A program made the translations under genes and the position numbers. The notes beneath the pieces were generated by a model that worked only from the letters and a program-made list of their open reading frames with translations, was not told the DNA's origin and did no database searches. A stretch of DNA of 64,000 nt, taken from positions 44,679-108,678 of the forward strand of contig JAPJBO010000772.1 in NCBI GenBank assembly GCA_030068145.1. Reading direction: 5' to 3'. Below, piece by piece: positions 17,726 through 27,900 of the stretch (position 1 is its first letter; every line of letters starts with the position of its first letter). This DNA comes from Diplonema papillatum (taxonomy: Eukaryota > Euglenozoa > Diplonemea > Diplonemida > Diplonemidae).

Positions 17726-18672
17726 ACCAGAACTTTGCTTCACCCGAACTTCGCCCGAACTTTGCTTCGCCCGAACTTTGCTTCACCAGAACTTTGCTTC
17801 ACCCGAACTTAGCTCCACCCGAACTTAGCTTCGCCCGAACTTTGTTTCGCCCGATCTTAGCTTCACCAGAACTTTGCTTCACCCGAACTTTGCTTCCCCA
17901 GAACTTAGCTTCGCCCGGACTTTGCTTCGCCCGAACTTTGCTTCACCAGAACTTAGCTTCGCCCGAACTTTGCTTCGCCCGAACTTTGCTTCCCCAGAAC
18001 TTTGTTTCGCCCGAACTTTGCTTCACCAGAACTTTGCTTCATCCGAACTTTGCTTCCCCCAGAACTTAGCTTCGCCCGGACTTTGTTTCGCCCGAACTTA
18101 GCTTGACCCGAACTTTGCTTCGCCCGAACTTTGCTTCACCAGAACTTAGCTTCGCCCGAACTTTGCTTCGCCCGAACTTTGCTTCCCCCAGAACTTTGTT
18201 TCGCTTCGCGAACTTTGCTTCACCAGAACTTTGCTTCATCCGAAATTAGCTTCGCCCAGAACTTTGCTTCGCCCGAACTTTGTTCGCCCGAACTTTGTTC
18301 GCCCGAACTTAGCTTCACCAGAACTTTGCTTCACCCGAACTTAGCTTCGCCCGAACTTTGCTTCACCAGAACTTAGCTTCGCCCGAACTTTGCTTCACCC
18401 GAACTTAGCTTCGCCGAACTTTGTTTCGCCCGATCTTAGCTTCACCAGAACGTCCGAACTTTGCTTCACCCAGAACTTAGCTTCGCCCGGACTTTGTTTC
18501 GCCCGAACTTAGCTTCACCTTCGCCCGAACTTTGCTTCATCAGAACTTTGCTCACCCGAACTTAGCTTCGCCCGAACTTTGCTTCGCCCGAACTTTGTTT
18601 CGCCCGAACTTAGCTTCACCCGAACTTTGCTTTACCAGAACTTAGCATTGCCCGAACTTAGCTTCGCCCGAA
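17726..18672. repeat. Large degenerate minisatellite (GAACTTTGCTTCGCCC)
   Basis: About 950 bp of irregular 15-17 bp units alternating CTTCGCCCGAACTTTG and CTTCACCAGAACTTAG. Same family as 5569-6023. The apparent ORFs (LHPNFASPELSFART-type peptides) are translations of the repeat in several frames. Confidence 0.88.
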
Positions 18673-18812
18673 CTTTGCTGTTCCCCGAACTTTAACTGCT
18701 GCCTCCAGTCTCGCCACGCGCCGGCCTTAGCCGAGCGCACGTACTTTTTTTAATTCGGGACCAAGCTTGGTACTGAAGCAACGAACTAACGGAGCCTCAG
18801 CTGGAAAGCCGT
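18673..18812. repeat. Array-associated segment plus AATTCGGGACC repeat, copy 2
   Basis: 18673-18750 (CTGTTCCCCGAACTTTAACT through GAGCGCACGTACTT) matches 6026-6095. After a T-run, 18753-18812 matches 14402-14463. This junction marks the 5' boundary of the family B element, whose truncated ORF1 starts just after. Confidence 0.65.
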
Positions 18813-18814
18813 AA

Positions 18815-19504
18815 TTTTTTCACGAAGCTGAGCTCTGTAAGGGAGAGGCTACCCTCCCCCCCCAGCCCGAAACCAGTTCCGAGCAGGTGTCCCGGACGCA
18901 GGTGGATCTACCAGTTGACAGTGCCGAACCTTTGCTGCAGGCGCCGCAGCCGCACGACACTCCGCTGCCCCTAGTACCACCCCCCGCTACCCGTTCCCCT
19001 TCCCCCGCTAAGCCCCGGTCGGCCCTGAAGACTGGGAAGGGACCCAACACCAAGGACACGGCCGAGCGTGCTGCACGGGAGAGGTCTCTGCTGCGGAAAC
19101 GATCGGCACGTCCCGCTGTGGAACCAGCGCCCCTGCCGCCCACAGCCGAGCCGCCCCGACCCCAATGCACCCCCGAGCTTCGGGCGGATCAACCGCAAAC
19201 TCCTGACCCCGCCCTCGCCACCAGAGCCACCGTCGCGGGCCGGGGCAGAAGTCCGTTTGCGGAGTATCCCCCCCCGCGATCCCGCAGCGCTCCCGAGAGC
19301 CTCACCCCGCAGGGTCCGAGGGGAGCCGGGCGGTCCCCGGCCAGTAACGCAACGCCGCCAACTGGGCTTCTGCCCCAACAGCAACCCTCGCCCCCCGCCG
19401 GAGCACGTTCGACTGAAGGGGGGTCGTTGGCTCTCCCGGGCGACGGGCCGAGCTTCGACGGGTCGTTGCCTGATTACAGCCCCCCGCTCCTATCACAGCA
19501 CTGA
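18815..19504 (+). CDS. Family B LINE ORF1, 5'-truncated
   Basis: The frame is open from the TAA at 18812 to a TGA at 19502-19504. There is no ATG, so the N-terminus was lost at the 5' truncation. The product is Pro/Ser/Arg-rich and looks disordered (PPPATRSPSPAKPRSALKTG; RRKRSARPAVEP-like basic blocks). It has no zinc knuckle and no RRM that I can see. A nucleic-acid-binding, Gag-like role is inferred only from position upstream of ORF2. ORF2 follows in the same frame directly after the single TGA. Confidence 0.6.
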   Translation, partial: FFHEAELCKGEATLPPQPETSSEQVSRTQVDLPVDSAEPLLQAPQPHDTPLPLVPPPATRSPSPAKPRSALKTGKGPNTKDTAERAARERSLLRKRSARPAVEPAPLPPTAEPPRPQCTPELRADQPQTPDPALATRATVAGRGRSPFAEYPPPRSRSAPESLTPQGPRGAGRSPASNATPPTGLLPQQQPSPPAGARSTEGGSLALPGDGPSFDGSLPDYSPPLLSQH

Positions 19505-22500
19505 GGGCAGTCGCCCCCGCATCGAGGGGTAACCCCCCCCGATGCCCACCACCGCGCCCATCCGGCCGGTCCACCCCCCACCCCTGGCGCACCACCGCGA
19601 GCAGCCAACACCAATACTGCTTCGCGCCGGGAGCCGGCCCCTCCGCCGGGTCGCGGCCGGCGGCGGAGGCGCACCGCCAGTACCCCCGCTGCCGCTGCAC
19701 CCTTTGACCCCGATAGCATCCTTTTGATCGTGTCGTTCAACTGCCGATCATTTTGGGCAAGGGAGTCCATCCCTGGCGGTACCAATAGTATCAGCCGAGG
19801 GGTCGCCAACATGTCTCCGAGGATCCCGGACATCCTGCTCCTTCAAGAGACATGGCTCTCGAGCAAGTCCCTTCCCCCTCGCCTCGACGGCTACCGAGTC
19901 TTCAGACGCGACCGAGACGGAGACGCCCGCGGCGGAGGTGTTCTCATCTTCGTTCGCACAAGCCTGCTCGCGACGGAAATCCCGCCCCCTGATATCGACG
20001 CCGACTCCTCTCTAGATTGCGTTGCTGTCGAGATCACTCGCATCGGCCTTCCCCCCCTGAGGGTGTACAATGTGTACCGCCCGCCCCGCAAGGAAGGGAG
20101 AGACCTGTGCATGGAGCCGTTCCCGATGGACGACCACGTGGTCATCGCCGGTGATCTCAACGTCCACCACCCGGACTGGTCTCGGGGAGCCGAGAACACA
20201 GGCGGAAAAATCCTCAGGGACTGGCTCGTCGAGGCGTCTGCCATGACCCTGAACGACCCGTCGGTCTCCACGATGGCCTACCGCCCCCACGCCAGGTACT
20301 CCTCTCCGGATGTGGTAATCTCCACCCCCACCTCCAACATCCGCAATTGGAGAGTGCTGGATTCTTGGGGTACCACCCGGGACCACCTCCCCATGGCGTT
20401 CGAAGTTCCCCGGGGGTACTCCCAGCCGCGCGTCCTCCGCAAAACTTGGTTCTCTTGGGCTCGGGCTGACTGGGATGGCATGATGGAGCATCTCGACGAG
20501 GAGAGCTCTGCCCTACTCGCAAACCGGCCGGCAACCAATGTGCAATTCGCTAAGCGAGTCGCTTCGACGTTCCGCCGTGCTGTACACCAGTTTGTCCCCC
20601 GGTATCGACAAGGACGTCCGTACAAGGAATGGTGGACCCCGGGGCTCTCTGCTCTAGAGCGTGTCAAGGGGGCGGCCTTCACCGACCTCCTCGCCGACCC
20701 TGACGCCCCACACGCACAGCGCGCCTACTCCGACGCGGTCGCCAGATTCGCGTCGGCGGCCACGCAGGCGAAGGCGGCTCACTGGAATGCCTTCTCCGGG
20801 AGGATCAACCGCTGCACGGACATTGGGCTGCTCTTCCGCCTGATCCGCAAGATCGACGGTCGAACGCAGCAGAACAACATCCCCCCCATCCGGCTCGGTC
20901 ACTCATATTATGTGGCCGCAGACGGGAAGACGGAGCTTTTTGGGGATCACCTCAAACGGGTGTGCGGCGGTTCGACAGCTACCAAACCGCCGCCGTGGTT
21001 CCCCGCTAAAGAACCATCCAACGACGACGCTGGCTGCGGGCTCATCACCGCCGACGAGCTCGATCGGGCCCTCGACAACCTCGACCCGAAGACTTCGCTC
21101 GACCCTGACGGGCTTTGCAGTGAGTTCCTCCGCCGACTCACCGACGGTGCCAGGGCCCTCATCCTTGAGTTGGTCAACATTTCGTGGGAGGAAGGCTTCG
21201 TTCCCGAATCCTGGCGAGACGCCCACGTCGTCCCCGTCCCGAAACCAGGACGGGACCACTCCTTGCCGGAGGGTTACCGGCCGATATCTCTTACGAGTGT
21301 GATCTCCAAGGTAATGGAAGTCATCGTGAAGAATCGGCTCGAGTACCTCACGGAAAGCCCGCAGCATCCTGAGGTCCGGCGTTTCAACTCGCGGCAGGGC
21401 GGCTTCCGCAAGGGTCGCGGTCCCGAAGAGCAGCTGTTCTCGATAGTTTCGGCTCTCGACTCTGCCAGGAACCGTCTGCTGTTCACGTGTTTGCTGTCGT
21501 TCGATCTGGCGAACGCGTTCGATACCGTCGACCACGGCAAGCTGATGGACATCCTGCAGCGAAGAGGGGTGCCCGCCAAGTTCCTTCGCTGGATCGAGGC
21601 CTTCCTACGGAACAGGAGGGCGGCCTACAAGATCGACGGAGCGACTGGCCGCTCCTTTGACTTGAATACCGGCGTCCCCCAGGGGACGGTGCTCGGCCCC
21701 CTTCTGTTCCTATACTACATCGACGACCTCGGTTCGGACCTCGATCGGCTGCAGCGCCGCATCCATCAGGACAACGTCGGGGCGACGATAACCTTCTCCC
21801 TGTATGCTGATGATGACGGCGTTGCAGTGGAGGCCCGCACGTTTGCCGCCCTCGAGCAGTACGCGCAAGATGTTGTCGACGTGGTGGAGCGCTGGACGGC
21901 GCAGGCGCTGATGTCCCTGTCCGTTCTGAAGACCAGAGGTGTCTTCTTCGTTGGAAAGAACGCAGCCCCTTTCCCCCCACCGAACGTAGTCTTCAAGGCG
22001 ACGAGGGCTGACGTCCCTGTTCCCCCTGCTGACACCGAACGGCGAGTGTCGGCAGAGGGTAGATTGGTGGGGACGAACACGCCACATGACGGCAAAACAT
22101 TCGTTGGCATCGCGTTCGGGCCCGTAACAGAGGCCAATGCCGGGCTCACACTGCTCCACTCGGTGGTTACCCTTCAGTGGGTTGACAAAGTGAAGCTTCT
22201 TGGGTTAACCATCGACCAAGGATTCACCTTCCTCCCTCACCTCCAACGGGTTGTCGATGGATTCTCGCTGAGGATGAACCTCCTTCGACACCTGGCCGGC
22301 AAGGATTACGGCTTCAACGGCACGGTTCTCCGCACCCTGTATCTCTCCTATGTGCTACCCACGTACACGTACGCACTCGGAATCTACGGGCCATTCATCC
22401 TCCCCGCTAATGGGCCCCTCACAACGCTTGAACGCATGCATCGTCGTGCCCTTACCCTCATCCTGGGCTGTCGCAAAGGCGTCGCTGAATTCGCCGGGCA

Positions 22501-24064
22501 ACAGGAGACTGGTATCCTCCCGATCCGCGCGCTCGCAAAGTGCAGGATCGCGGCCCTCCGGGAGAAGGTTGAATTCAACAAGGTTCTGTGGGCGCACGAG
22601 CTTTCCCTGGACACGCTCCTGAAGTCGACGTCCGACAACATCCGCAAGAAAGCGGGCACGGACGGTTGCCGTCGGGAGCTCCGCGACTTCCATTTGTTCG
22701 CCCCCTGGGTTCCCAGGCCCGACGTCGAGATCTACACGTCGCTGAAAGTCCGCAAGCACGCCAGCAATGCGGAGAAAAAACAAGCGGTGCTGAAACGCCT
22801 GGCGGAACTACCCCACCCGGACTGCGTCGCCTGGCCAGACGGCTCCGTTGTACACGGTGACCCCCCTCTGCCCTCGATCTGCGACGCCAACGCCAGCGCT
22901 GCCCTACGCCCGTGGCTGAGGAGCACGGCGGACCGTACGACCTGGGGGGCTGCCGGCGTGTTTATTGATCTTGGGCCGTCGGTCACCATCAAGCCGGACC
23001 ACGGCCTGCCCGTCAAGCCCACCGGCGACCGACGCACGTTCGATGCCTCTTTGCCCGCCGGCAAGCACCCGCACAGCTACCGCGCCGAGGAGTTCGCGCT
23101 CTACAGCTGCCTGAAGTTCCTCCTGCGCCTCCTCCCGCCAACCCCGACGCCGCTCAACATCCTCGTCCTCAGTGACTCTCAGTCACTCCTGATGACGCTG
23201 AGCCACGGCCCCCATTGCCAGACGCAGCCGTACCCAATCGCGATCTGGCTGCACCTGGCCGAGTTGGAGTCGCTGGGTTACACCGTGACGCTGCAGTTCG
23301 TCTTCGGCCACTGCGGCCTCGAAGGCAATGAGAGGGCGGACAAGACCGCAAAACGTGGTGCACTCGCGTTCATGCGGGCGGCCACCGACGCCGCGGCCAA
23401 GAATCAACCCCCTCCGCTCTCGGCACGCCTCTGCGCCACGGCCGCTAACGGCCGCTATCGTTCCGTCCTCTGGCTGGAGAGCAGTGAAGCTGGAGCACGA
23501 GACGCCTTGGACAGGGCCACCCTCCTCAGGAACCCGTCGTCGTTCGCCAGGTTGGTCTTTGGCCGCCGCATCCCCCGCCCCAAGCACTTGGCACCACGGG
23601 CGGAAAGAGAGGTGCGGCAGCTCCGCACTGGCCACCACCACCTGGTGATGACCATGTACGCCACCGAATGGCGCGACCTCTCGAGGGCGGATCGCAGACA
23701 GGCGTTTCTCCCGTGCCCTATTTGCGGCACCCGGTCGTTGGCCCCGCTGCTCCACCTCTTCGTCGGGTGTGACGCCCCTGCAGCTGTGCAATCCCGGCTG
23801 ACGATGGACGCCGATCTCGACGCGAAGAGCCGCCTCCGCTCGAAGCCTCCGCCCGCCGATGCCATGGAGCGCCTCTGGGCAATCCTCTTCGTCTTCCCGG
23901 AACTCGCCCTGGCCTACCTGCAGAGGTGCGGCACTCTGCCGAGCTACGCCATCCTCGCCGGTCAGGCGTCCGGCGAGCCCGTGGGTGGCGGCGCCAATCG
24001 CTCGATCACGCCTGACGCCGCCTCCTCGCGCTCCGCCGACTCGGAAGACGCGATCTCGCGCTGA
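19505..24064 (+). CDS. Family B LINE ORF2: APE endonuclease, RT, RNase H, zinc knuckle
   Basis: Open for ~1520 codons from the ORF1 stop to the TGA at 24062; the nearest ATG (19811) lies inside the endonuclease domain. APE: SFNCRS, LLQETWL, VVIAGDLNVHHPDW, SSPDVVI, TTRDHLPM (19.73-20.40 kb). RT: PVPKPGRDHSLPEGYRPISL, GGFRKGRG, motif A FDLANAFDTVDH (21.50 kb), motif B GVPQGTVLGPLLF (21.67 kb), motif C YADDDG (21.80 kb). RNase H: AWPDGS, YRAEEFALY, LSDSQSLL, VFGHCGLEGNERAD (22.83-23.34 kb). C-terminal CPIC...HLFVGC knuckle (23.71-23.77 kb). This order is typical of the I/Tad/Ingi LINE group. Catalytic residues are all present, so the protein could be functional if a start is supplied. Confidence 0.88.
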   Translation, partial: GQSPPHRGVTPPDAHHRAHPAGPPPTPGAPPRAANTNTASRREPAPPPGRGRRRRRTASTPAAAAPFDPDSILLIVSFNCRSFWARESIPGGTNSISRGVANMSPRIPDILLLQETWLSSKSLPPRLDGYRVFRRDRDGDARGGGVLIFVRTSLLATEIPPPDIDADSSLDCVAVEITRIGLPPLRVYNVYRPPRKEGRDLCMEPFPMDDHVVIAGDLNVHHPDWSRGAENTGGKILRDWLVEASAMTLNDPSVSTMAYRPHARYSSPDVVISTPTSNIRNWRVLDSWGTTRDHLPMAFEVPRGYSQPRVLRKTWFSWARADWDGMMEHLDEESSALLANRPATNVQFAKRVASTFRRAVHQFVPRYRQGRPYKEWWTPGLSALERVKGAAFTDLLADPDAPHAQRAYSDAVARFASAATQAKAAHWNAFSGRINRCTDIGLLFRLIRKIDGRTQQNNIPPIRLGHSYYVAADGKTELFGDHLKRVCGGSTATKPPPWFPAKEPSNDDAGCGLITADELDRALDNLDPKTSLDPDGLCSEFLRRLTDGARALILELVNISWEEGFVPESWRDAHVVPVPKPGRDHSLPEGYRPISLTSVISKVMEVIVKNRLEYLTESPQHPEVRRFNSRQGGFRKGRGPEEQLFSIVSALDSARNRLLFTCLLSFDLANAFDTVDHGKLMDILQRRGVPAKFLRWIEAFLRNRRAAYKIDGATGRSFDLNTGVPQGTVLGPLLFLYYIDDLGSDLDRLQRRIHQDNVGATITFSLYADDDGVAVEARTFAALEQYAQDVVDVVERWTAQALMSLSVLKTRGVFFVGKNAAPFPPPNVVFKATRADVPVPPADTERRVSAEGRLVGTNTPHDGKTFVGIAFGPVTEANAGLTLLHSVVTLQWVDKVKLLGLTIDQGFTFLPHLQRVVDGFSLRMNLLRHLAGKDYGFNGTVLRTLYLSYVLPTYTYALGIYGPFILPANGPLTTLERMHRRALTLILGCRKGVAEFAGQQETGILPIRALAKCRIAALREKVEFNKVLWAHELSLDTLLKSTSDNIRKKAGTDGCRRELRDFHLFAPWVPRPDVEIYTSLKVRKHASNAEKKQAVLKRLAELPHPDCVAWPDGSVVHGDPPLPSICDANASAALRPWLRSTADRTTWGAAGVFIDLGPSVTIKPDHGLPVKPTGDRRTFDASLPAGKHPHSYRAEEFALYSCLKFLLRLLPPTPTPLNILVLSDSQSLLMTLSHGPHCQTQPYPIAIWLHLAELESLGYTVTLQFVFGHCGLEGNERADKTAKRGALAFMRAATDAAAKNQPPPLSARLCATAANGRYRSVLWLESSEAGARDALDRATLLRNPSSFARLVFGRRIPRPKHLAPRAEREVRQLRTGHHHLVMTMYATEWRDLSRADRRQAFLPCPICGTRSLAPLLHLFVGCDAPAAVQSRLTMDADLDAKSRLRSKPPPADAMERLWAILFVFPELALAYLQRCGTLPSYAILAGQASGEPVGGGANRSITPDAASSRSADSEDAISR

Positions 24065-24779
24065 GGGCGCTCGCCACCTGCTTGCGCGCTGCTGGCTGAA
24101 CGGCGAGCTCGGGGCTGTTGCCCATTTGAACATGCAATGTAAATAGCCTCTATTCGAGCCAACCCGGCTTCTCCTGCAACAATTCTGAAACTGTATTGTA
24201 TTTGGGACTAGATAATGGCGCTGAGCAAGCTTTATTTTTCCCTGGCGAAAAGCATAGCCGGGGCAGAGTCAGCGGGCGCCGGCCTACGGACCGTGCCCAG
24301 TTACGGGCCAGTACACAGCCATAGTCAGTCCCCAACGTCCCGCCGGTGCCTCGATACCCGGCCGTCAAGGCCCTACGGGGAGAGGCACCGCAATCAAACA
24401 AGCAACCGTGTGCTCCGCCACACCACACCATCCTTTCATTCCACCATGCTTCCCACATTCCAACACTCTCCCCCCCTCCGAGTTCCAGTGGCAGAGAAAG
24501 AAAGAAAGAAGCCAGAGGTCTCCCGGGTCTTCCACCTGGCCTCACTCAACCGCCACCTGGCTGGTTTGTGTGAAAGGCTCAGATACTGGACACCCACGCA
24601 CTGATAACCCCCCTGTTCCATAGCCCATCTCTCTTGCATGTGTCTTGTGTCTCTCTGGCATGCCTTCCGGCCCGAAGAGGCCCGTAAAGCCTGCCCGAAA
24701 ACTGGAACGCGGCTCTCCGGAGCCGCCAAAAGAATGTGGTGCCTCTTGCAAAAAAAAAAAAAAAAAAATTTTTTTTGAA

Positions 24780-24852
24780 GCAGGTGTCGTCTAGTGGTTA
24801 GGACGCTCGCCCCACACGCGAGAGATCGTCGGTTCAATCCCGACCATCTGTA
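24780..24852 (+). tRNA. tRNA-Val(CAC)-like gene
   Basis: A full cloverleaf can be drawn: 7-bp acceptor GCAGGTG/CATCTGT with two G-U pairs; D-arm GTCT-AGTGGTTA-GGAC; anticodon arm CTCGC-CCCACAC-GCGAG; 5-nt variable loop; T-arm GTCGG-TTCAATC-CCGAC; discriminator A. The anticodon is CAC. Position 33 is C instead of the near-invariant U, which suggests relaxed constraint. TATTTTT follows directly, a pol III terminator. It is embedded in a dispersed repeat, so it may be a SINE head and not a translating tRNA. Confidence 0.7.
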
Positions 24853-24857
24853 TTTTT
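24853..24857 (+). terminator. RNA polymerase III T-run terminator
   Basis: Five T residues immediately 3' of the tRNA-Val-like cloverleaf. In copy 1 of the family, a T7 run lies after the tRNA-like segment. Confidence 0.5.
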
Positions 24858-24885
24858 CGAGACTGGAGCTATGAACATGCAATGG

Positions 24886-24959
24886 CTAATTCCCATTCTC
24901 GAGGGTGATTCCCCATTATGCTATTAAAGTTTGCTAATTTCCCCATTATGCTATTTACA
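24886..24959. repeat. Flanking direct repeat of the palindromic element (left)
   Basis: Sequence TTCCCCATTATGCTATTAAA then GTTTGCTAATTTCCCCATTA is repeated in direct orientation at 28617-28665, just beyond the right end of the 24960-28607 structure. The length (~48 bp) is too great for a TSD. It may be a subterminal repeat of a host element into which the palindrome inserted. Confidence 0.5.
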
Positions 24960-27900
24960 GGGGGGGGCCAATTACAATTGAGTTCAATTGTAATATAACG
25001 ATACACGGCGTGGAATTGGGGGGTCTCAGACCCCCCCCAAAAAACACTAGTGTATTACAATTGAAGTGCAGCTTGCCTGTTAGAAACACGTTGTTGTCGT
25101 GACTAAATGACAGTACAATGTAACTCCGAGCAAAAACTGAAGGGAAAACCTTCACGGAACAAGCGAAAGGTTCGCGCCCGCAGTTCGGACTCCGAGCCGG
25201 CTCGGAAATACCGCATGCCGTGGGTGTTTCCACCAACACCTGGCAAGACTCCTGCCAAGACTCTTGGCAAGAGAGTACCCTAACTTGGGCCTAAGGTTCA
25301 CTTTCTGGGGCGGTTGCTCAAAATCAGAGCTTCCAACAGCATGGCGACCGCCCGACGAACTTACTGCTTTCTCTTTTTGACAGAGAGCGCTGGCGGCAGA
25401 CGGGTACCACCGATAAATCTGGGGATAACAAGATGTCCCATCCGATGGGCCACCGCCCCCATGCCGGGCCACGGCATAGCTGTCAGCCACAAGGTTGCCA
25501 CATTGTGGCCCCATTTAGCCACAAAGTAGCCACAAACCTTGTGGCTACCTTTGTGGCTAATTATGCAAAATTTTGGTATCACGGAAAACCGCGTGGAACT
25601 AACTTTTTCGGCCAGAAAATGCATCTGAAACACGTTTTCTGACGATTTTGACAGGGTTTTGGGCCAGAATACGGGTTAGTTGCTACACCCTGGGCTCGGC
25701 ATCCTGGTTGCGCACCCTGGGGTACCATTGGTAAACGGTTTAGTAAACCGCTACTGCTACTAAAGTAGTAGTAGGCATTATGCACACAGAATCATGCATA
25801 ATTCAGGTTGGCGAGAGTGACAGACCCATTCTACTTGCAAAGCGCTTACCATTTCTGTCCTGAAACCCTCTGAGAGGGCCTCTCAACCAGCGACCGGCGC
25901 TCTCCGAGCCTCTTGAATGACCCCAGAGGAGGAGTGGGAGAGAGCGGCAAGTACCGCCGCAGCCAAACAGATTTGAATGCTGCCAGAAAGCTGCAAAGAA
26001 AACGTGGCAGCCGTCTGATAATAGTCAGGAGCTGGCGGATGGTGACTGAGCTTGAGCTCCCTGCCGCGGGCCTGCGGCCCGTGCTGCCCTGCTGGACTGG
26101 TATTGTCGCAAGTCAGTCACTTTCAACTTTCCCTTGTGCCTTGGCTGGGCCTGTGCTACAGGAGCCTGCGAGGAATTTCCAAGACGTGTGAGAGATTGCC
26201 CCCGCTACTTTTCTCGGATCTTTGGCTCCTCCTTGAACTCTTTCGGACGCTGATTGCAACAAGTGTAACAGTGCCACTCAGTGACAGCTGTTACAGGGAG
26301 TCAGTCACACTGTCAGTGTGCTCCTGCTGTACTATCATAGTAACTATGCCTGCTGCCGTGTGAAGTTGCGAGCTCTGTGCACTTTGCAAGCAAGCAAGCA
26401 AACTCGCTGGTGACGGGGTACCGAGTAGAAGAGCTGTCGTAATTGTGAAATGCTCCGTTTGCTGGGTCGTTGCTGTCCTGTTTAACCTTGGGTATCTTAG
26501 AATATCAGTGCATCGCCGTTACTAGTACGGCTGTCACCGGCGTGGTTTGGGTGAAAAGTTGGAGACTATGCACCCCGCAACTGAAACGGGTTTGCGGACA
26601 AGCGACCCTTTGAACTAAATTGATTCCTTGCCTGCTCCAAAACTTGGCAACAGAAGCATTGGCAGCTTCGTACTGACTCTGCGGTCTGAAATATCAACAT
26701 CGCTTTCGACGGGTTCGTCTTCCTCCGGTGCACTCTCTGACTCAAAATGTACCAGAACTATGGCATTAGCATTGGTGCTGCGACCGTGTTGGCAAGATGC
26801 AGCAGCTTGTTGTTGTTTTCTGAACTTTTCAAGCCTTGAATTACTTGCAGTGTTGTACGAAGTTACTGATAGAGTTGCCAACGTTGCCGCTGACTCGCGG
26901 CTGAGGATACGAGGCCAGGGCGAAGCAGCTTACCCAAATTCGGGCCCAAAAACCTGTCAAAATCATCAGAAATTGTGTTTTAGATGCATTTTCTGGCCGA
27001 AAAAACTAGTTTCACGTGGTTTTCCTGGGTATCAAAATTTTGCATAATTAGCCACAAAGGTAGCCACAAGGTTTGTGGCTACTTTGTGGCTCCCAATTAG
27101 CCACTAGTGGCTACCTTGTGGCTGACAGCTATGGCCACGGTCACGATTGGCAGTGTCTCCGGCTGGCTCAGCAGCTCCGGAGCCACCGCCACACTGCGAT
27201 TGCCGGCCCATTGCCATGTTTGTGCTTCATGATCCCCGCACACACAGCCAGCTCCAAGACTTTGGCACGAGCACCGGAATCAGCGACATCATCATGATCA
27301 TGCTCAAAACCTTTGGAAGACCCGGGTTCGGAATGCACGCCAAAACCTCGTTTTAAGATTTCTTCTCCGCTTTGGAGGTCCAACATGACTTTTCCAAAAA
27401 AAAGCCGAAACGAAAACGGCCCTGAAACCGCCTCACTGGCTGGCTCACACTCAACGGCAGTGCGAAAGTGTCAGCCGTACTGGGGGGGGCTAATTACTAT
27501 TGAACCGTATAATACAATTGAACCGTATAATACAATTGAACTTTTTTTTCGGGGAATCGGCGCATCCCAACCGTATAATACAATTGAATTGTAATGTTAC
27601 TGTACGGCTGACACTTTCGCACTGCCGTTGAGTGTGAGCCAGCCAGTGAGGCGGTTTCAGGGCCGTTTTCGTTTCGGCTTTTTTTTGGAAAAGTCATGTT
27701 GGACCTCCAAAGCGGAGAAGAAATCTTAAAACGAGGTTTTGGCGTGCATTCCGAACCCGGGTCTTCCAAAGGTTTTGAGCATGATCATGATGATGTCGCT
27801 GATGCCGTTGCTCGTGCCAAAGTCTTGGAGCTGGCTGTGTGTGCGGGGATCATGACACAAAACATGGCAATGGGCCGGCAATCGCAGTGTGGCGGTGGCT

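Larger units (their letters stand above)
24124..24883. repeat. tRNA-bearing repeat family, copy 2
   Basis: Starts TGAACATGCAATGTAAATAGCCTC and ends TTTTTCGAGACTGGAGCTATGAACATGCAATGG, the same ends as the unit at 17.44-17.73 kb. The first ~110 bp (CTCTATTCGAGCCAACCC, TGTATTGTAT, ACTAGATAATGGCGC) match copy 1. About 500 bp of extra sequence and an A19-T8 junction (24750-24776) separate that from the tRNA-Val-like gene, so an insertion has probably enlarged this copy. Confidence 0.6.

Noticed and set aside
17774-18376. ORFs such as LHPNFASPELSFART repeats
   Set aside because: Translations of the 15-17-bp minisatellite; three frames give near-identical peptides.
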